A stretch of 64,000 nt of DNA from contig DKZA01000010.1 in assembly GCA_002492525.1 (NCBI GenBank), forward strand, positions 1 through 64,000. Direction: 5' to 3'. Under the pieces are notes generated by a model. It was not told where the DNA came from and searched no databases. It was given only the letters and a program-made list of their open reading frames with translations. This stretch comes from Lachnospiraceae bacterium UBA7086 (GTDB lineage Bacteria; Bacillota; Clostridia; Lachnospirales; Lachnospiraceae). Made by a program: the position numbers and the translations under genes. Shown piece after piece: positions 62,079 to 64,000 of this stretch (the first letter of the stretch is position 1; the number at the start of each line of letters is the position of its first letter).

Positions 62079-63188
62079 TTAGTGTTTTGCAGCAGCGCAC
62101 ATGGCTTCCCACTTCTGTTCCATATCGGCCACCAGTTTAAACTGCGTGCGAGCCCGGTCAAGATTCTGGCCATCCCGGTGTATCTTAAAGTACACATCCC
62201 CATCCAGATAGTCCGCCAGGAAACGGATGCCGCACTCATAGGTCATCAGTTTGGCACCCATGGGAAGCAGTTCGATTTCTTTTTCAGAAAGGCTTCCCTG
62301 ACAGCCCTCCAGGAAGCCTTTTGTGAACGTTTCGTAAAGGGCAAGATTCAGTTCTATTTTACTTAAATCCTGTTCGTCCTCCGCTCCGGTGCTTGCCCCT
62401 GTGCGGATGGAATCACCAAAATCATAGTGGCTGAGGCCGGGCATTACCGTATCCAGATCAATGATGCAGAGCGGCTTTTTCGTGGTGCGGTCAAAAAGGA
62501 TATTGTTGATCTTGGTGTCGTTGTGGGTCACCCGGAGGGGGAGTTCTCCCCGGGCGGCCAGATCCGTCAGCACACGGGTATCGCTTTCTTTGGACAGCGC
62601 AAAATCTATTTCTTCCCGGACAAGACGGGCGCGTCCCAGGGCATCTCTTTTCACTGCCTTACGAAAATCTTCAAAACGGGAGGGCGTATTGTGGAAATTA
62701 GGTATGGTTTCATGCAGGGTGTGGGCCGGATAGTCGGCTAACATCTGCTGGAAGGTGCCGAGAGCCACGGCACTGTCATAAAATTCCCGGGGATCTTCCA
62801 CCTGTTCCAGACAAATGGTATCGTCGATAAACAGGAACATACGCCAGTAATTGCAGGCGCTGTCTTTGTAACAGAGGCTGTCGTCTGCGGTCCGTATCAC
62901 ATTCAGGGTTTCCCGGTCGGGATTCCCGCCCCGGCGGATGATTATCTGCCTCAGGTAGGAGGTTACACGGGATATGTTTTCCATGAGTGCCTGGGGATTT
63001 TTAAAAACGCTATGATTCATCCGTTGCAAAATATATTTCTGGACACCGCCTGGAGTGTCATAGGTCAGCAGGAAGGTGTCGTTGATATGACCGTTCCCGT
63101 AGGGTTCCTTGCAGGTCAACGTACCGTTTATGGCATAGGCGTCGATTACTTCGTGAATCTTTTCACAGACAGAATTCTCGGTCATCAT
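62079..63188 (-). CDS. nahK: N-acetylhexosamine 1-kinase (phosphotransferase family)
   Basis: A 369-residue aminoglycoside-phosphotransferase-fold kinase, typical of NahK/LnpB. Motifs: GHINDTFLLTYD near 32, THNDTKINNILFD near 224 (catalytic H-N-D), LDTVMPGLSHYDFGDSIRTG near 246 (D-x-G metal site). It phosphorylates GlcNAc or GalNAc at C1. Its start overlaps the phosphorylase gene end by four bases, so the two are coupled. In bifidobacteria the same pair degrades lacto-N-biose and galacto-N-biose. Confidence 0.88.
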   Translation of the reverse strand: MMTENSVCEKIHEVIDAYAINGTLTCKEPYGNGHINDTFLLTYDTPGGVQKYILQRMNHSVFKNPQALMENISRVTSYLRQIIIRRGGNPDRETLNVIRTADDSLCYKDSACNYWRMFLFIDDTICLEQVEDPREFYDSAVALGTFQQMLADYPAHTLHETIPNFHNTPSRFEDFRKAVKRDALGRARLVREEIDFALSKESDTRVLTDLAARGELPLRVTHNDTKINNILFDRTTKKPLCIIDLDTVMPGLSHYDFGDSIRTGASTGAEDEQDLSKIELNLALYETFTKGFLEGCQGSLSEKEIELLPMGAKLMTYECGIRFLADYLDGDVYFKIHRDGQNLDRARTQFKLVADMEQKWEAMCAAAKH

Positions 63189-64000
63189 AGTTCCTCCTTA
63201 TAGTTGATCCATCGCATTTCCATGGGGGCCAGGGTAAGCTGCATTTTGAGGGTGCCGTCCAGATACAGATCGGTACTGCGCGCCTCTTTGGTGTTGTTGA
63301 TTATGGCGATTTTACCGGTCTTTTCAAACACGGCAATTTCGGTTTCGGGATTGGTGACGTAGTACTTTTTCATCTCATCTTCCCGATGCGCGGCATAATA
63401 GATGGCGCGAAGAAGGATACGGCAGTTCTGGGGAGAGTAGGGCAGTCCCGTAAAGTAGACGCTGCGTCCGGCTCCATACTCGTTTACCACAAGCCGGCTG
63501 TATTTGCCGTCCATGTTCAGAATCTGATAGTGTTCTCCCTGGGCGTAGATACGGCTCTTGCCTTCGCCAAAATCAATATCTGTCGATACATCCTCCAGGA
63601 TAAAATGCGAGGGATTAAGGGTGTTATATTTGTCTGTACTCATGGAAAAGCCCAGTTCTCTGTCCACACCCAACACATCGCTTAACTGGAAGAAGCGTCC
63701 CTGATACTGACAGGCTGTGGGTTCGCCCACGCCGATGAAACCGCCGCCCTGATCCACAAAGCGTCGCAGAGCGCAGACCAGATCAGGATCTTTCCAGTTA
63801 TCGCCGCCGCTGAAAGCCGTGTAGGCATCGCCGGCATTGATGATCACCTTAATGGCCGGATCAAGCCCTGCCTTTACCTGTTCAAAGGTAATAAATTCCA
63901 CGTCTATGGGCATACCGCTTAAGGCTTCGATGACGCCCACGTAGGAATAGATTTCCCGGTACCAGAGAGCATGATGTACCTGATTGGCCATCCAGCGTCT
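63185..64000 (-). CDS. 1,3-beta-galactosyl-N-acetylhexosamine phosphorylase, C-terminal part (5' end outside window)
   Basis: The last 271 codons; the minus-strand frame is open to the window edge and continues past a tempting ATG at 63991 (RRWMANQVHHALWYREIYSY reads through). Residues resemble the C-terminal domain of GH112 phosphorylases (ETEIAVFEKTGKIAIINNTK, DLYLDGTLKMQLTLAPMEMR). GH112 cleaves galactosyl-beta-1,3-GlcNAc or -GalNAc with phosphate to galactose 1-phosphate plus the amino sugar. The four-base overlap with nahK supports the pathway. The catalytic part is outside the window, so the preferred disaccharide cannot be judged. Confidence 0.85.
   Translation of the reverse strand, partial: RRWMANQVHHALWYREIYSYVGVIEALSGMPIDVEFITFEQVKAGLDPAIKVIINAGDAYTAFSGGDNWKDPDLVCALRRFVDQGGGFIGVGEPTACQYQGRFFQLSDVLGVDRELGFSMSTDKYNTLNPSHFILEDVSTDIDFGEGKSRIYAQGEHYQILNMDGKYSRLVVNEYGAGRSVYFTGLPYSPQNCRILLRAIYYAAHREDEMKKYYVTNPETEIAVFEKTGKIAIINNTKEARSTDLYLDGTLKMQLTLAPMEMRWINYKEEL

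Noticed and set aside
63185..63991. Complete gene starting at ATG 63991
   Set aside because: The frame is open to the window edge and the residues before that Met continue the protein (RRWMANQ), so it is the 3' part of a larger gene.

Overview
The window reads as a chromosomal segment of an anaerobic, Gram-positive gut Firmicute, most likely a Lachnospiraceae-type clostridium. This is inferred from a CIRCE-controlled Hsp20, DegV, four MATE exporters, CutC, GH25 and L,D-transpeptidase wall enzymes, a BirA-type biotin operator, strong GGAGG ribosome sites throughout, and an N-acetylhexosamine phosphorylase/kinase pair typical of mucin or milk-glycan users. No rRNA, tRNA, transposase, integrase or CRISPR array was recognised.

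Layout. 0-4.9 kb: end of a MATE exporter, CIRCE-regulated hsp20, a MerR/MATE divergent pair with a textbook 19-bp-spacer MerR promoter, a decayed anti-sigma (RsiV-like) fragment, a TVP38 membrane protein and a TetR regulator. 4.9-9.2 kb: a five-gene minus-strand operon (mechanosensitive channel, HdeD-like membrane protein, an HPr-like protein without the phosphorylatable histidine, radical SAM/SPASM enzyme, DegV). 9.5-12.2 kb: lipoprotein, membrane-anchored XRE regulator and anchored extracellular protein. 12.4-24.97 kb: tocopherol-cyclase-like protein, cytidylate-kinase-like protein, SLC13-type carrier, MATE/AlkZ-related/aldo-keto reductase cluster, a mannitol-dehydrogenase-family polyol or uronate enzyme, a coiled-coil protein, XRE-CPBP protease pair and a GH25 lysozyme. 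25.1-26.4 kb: an AT-rich DUF3800 gene and a promoter-to-terminator structured RNA candidate. 26.4-34.4 kb: CutC, split chromate transporter, HEAT protein, peptidoglycan L,D-transpeptidase and D,D-carboxypeptidase, thioesterase, NhaC antiporter. 34.5-38.1 kb: biotin operon bioY-B-D-A under a BirA-like operator. 38.2-41.1 kb: GGDEF protein and a MATE exporter.

41.1-49.35 kb looks like a defence island. It holds a compact restriction-modification locus (nuclease, control protein, HsdM-like methylase, half-size HsdS), then a three-gene operon of dynamin-like GTPase, two-TM coiled-coil protein and triple zinc-ribbon protein with its own divergent Cro/CI regulator and an operator inside the promoter spacer, then an MNT/HEPN toxin-antitoxin pair whose HEPN toxin is frameshifted. 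The dynamin-like operon is the best candidate for an undescribed system.

49.4-64 kb returns to housekeeping and nutrient genes: ECF S-component plus DUF4430 protein behind a structured leader, duplicated CmpB-like membrane protein, MFS carrier, Lhr-type helicase, YbaK, PepT, half-size EamA carrier, a protein with an unusual tetrapeptide-repeat coiled coil, a serine hydrolase, and the nahK/lacto-N-biose phosphorylase genes running off the right edge.
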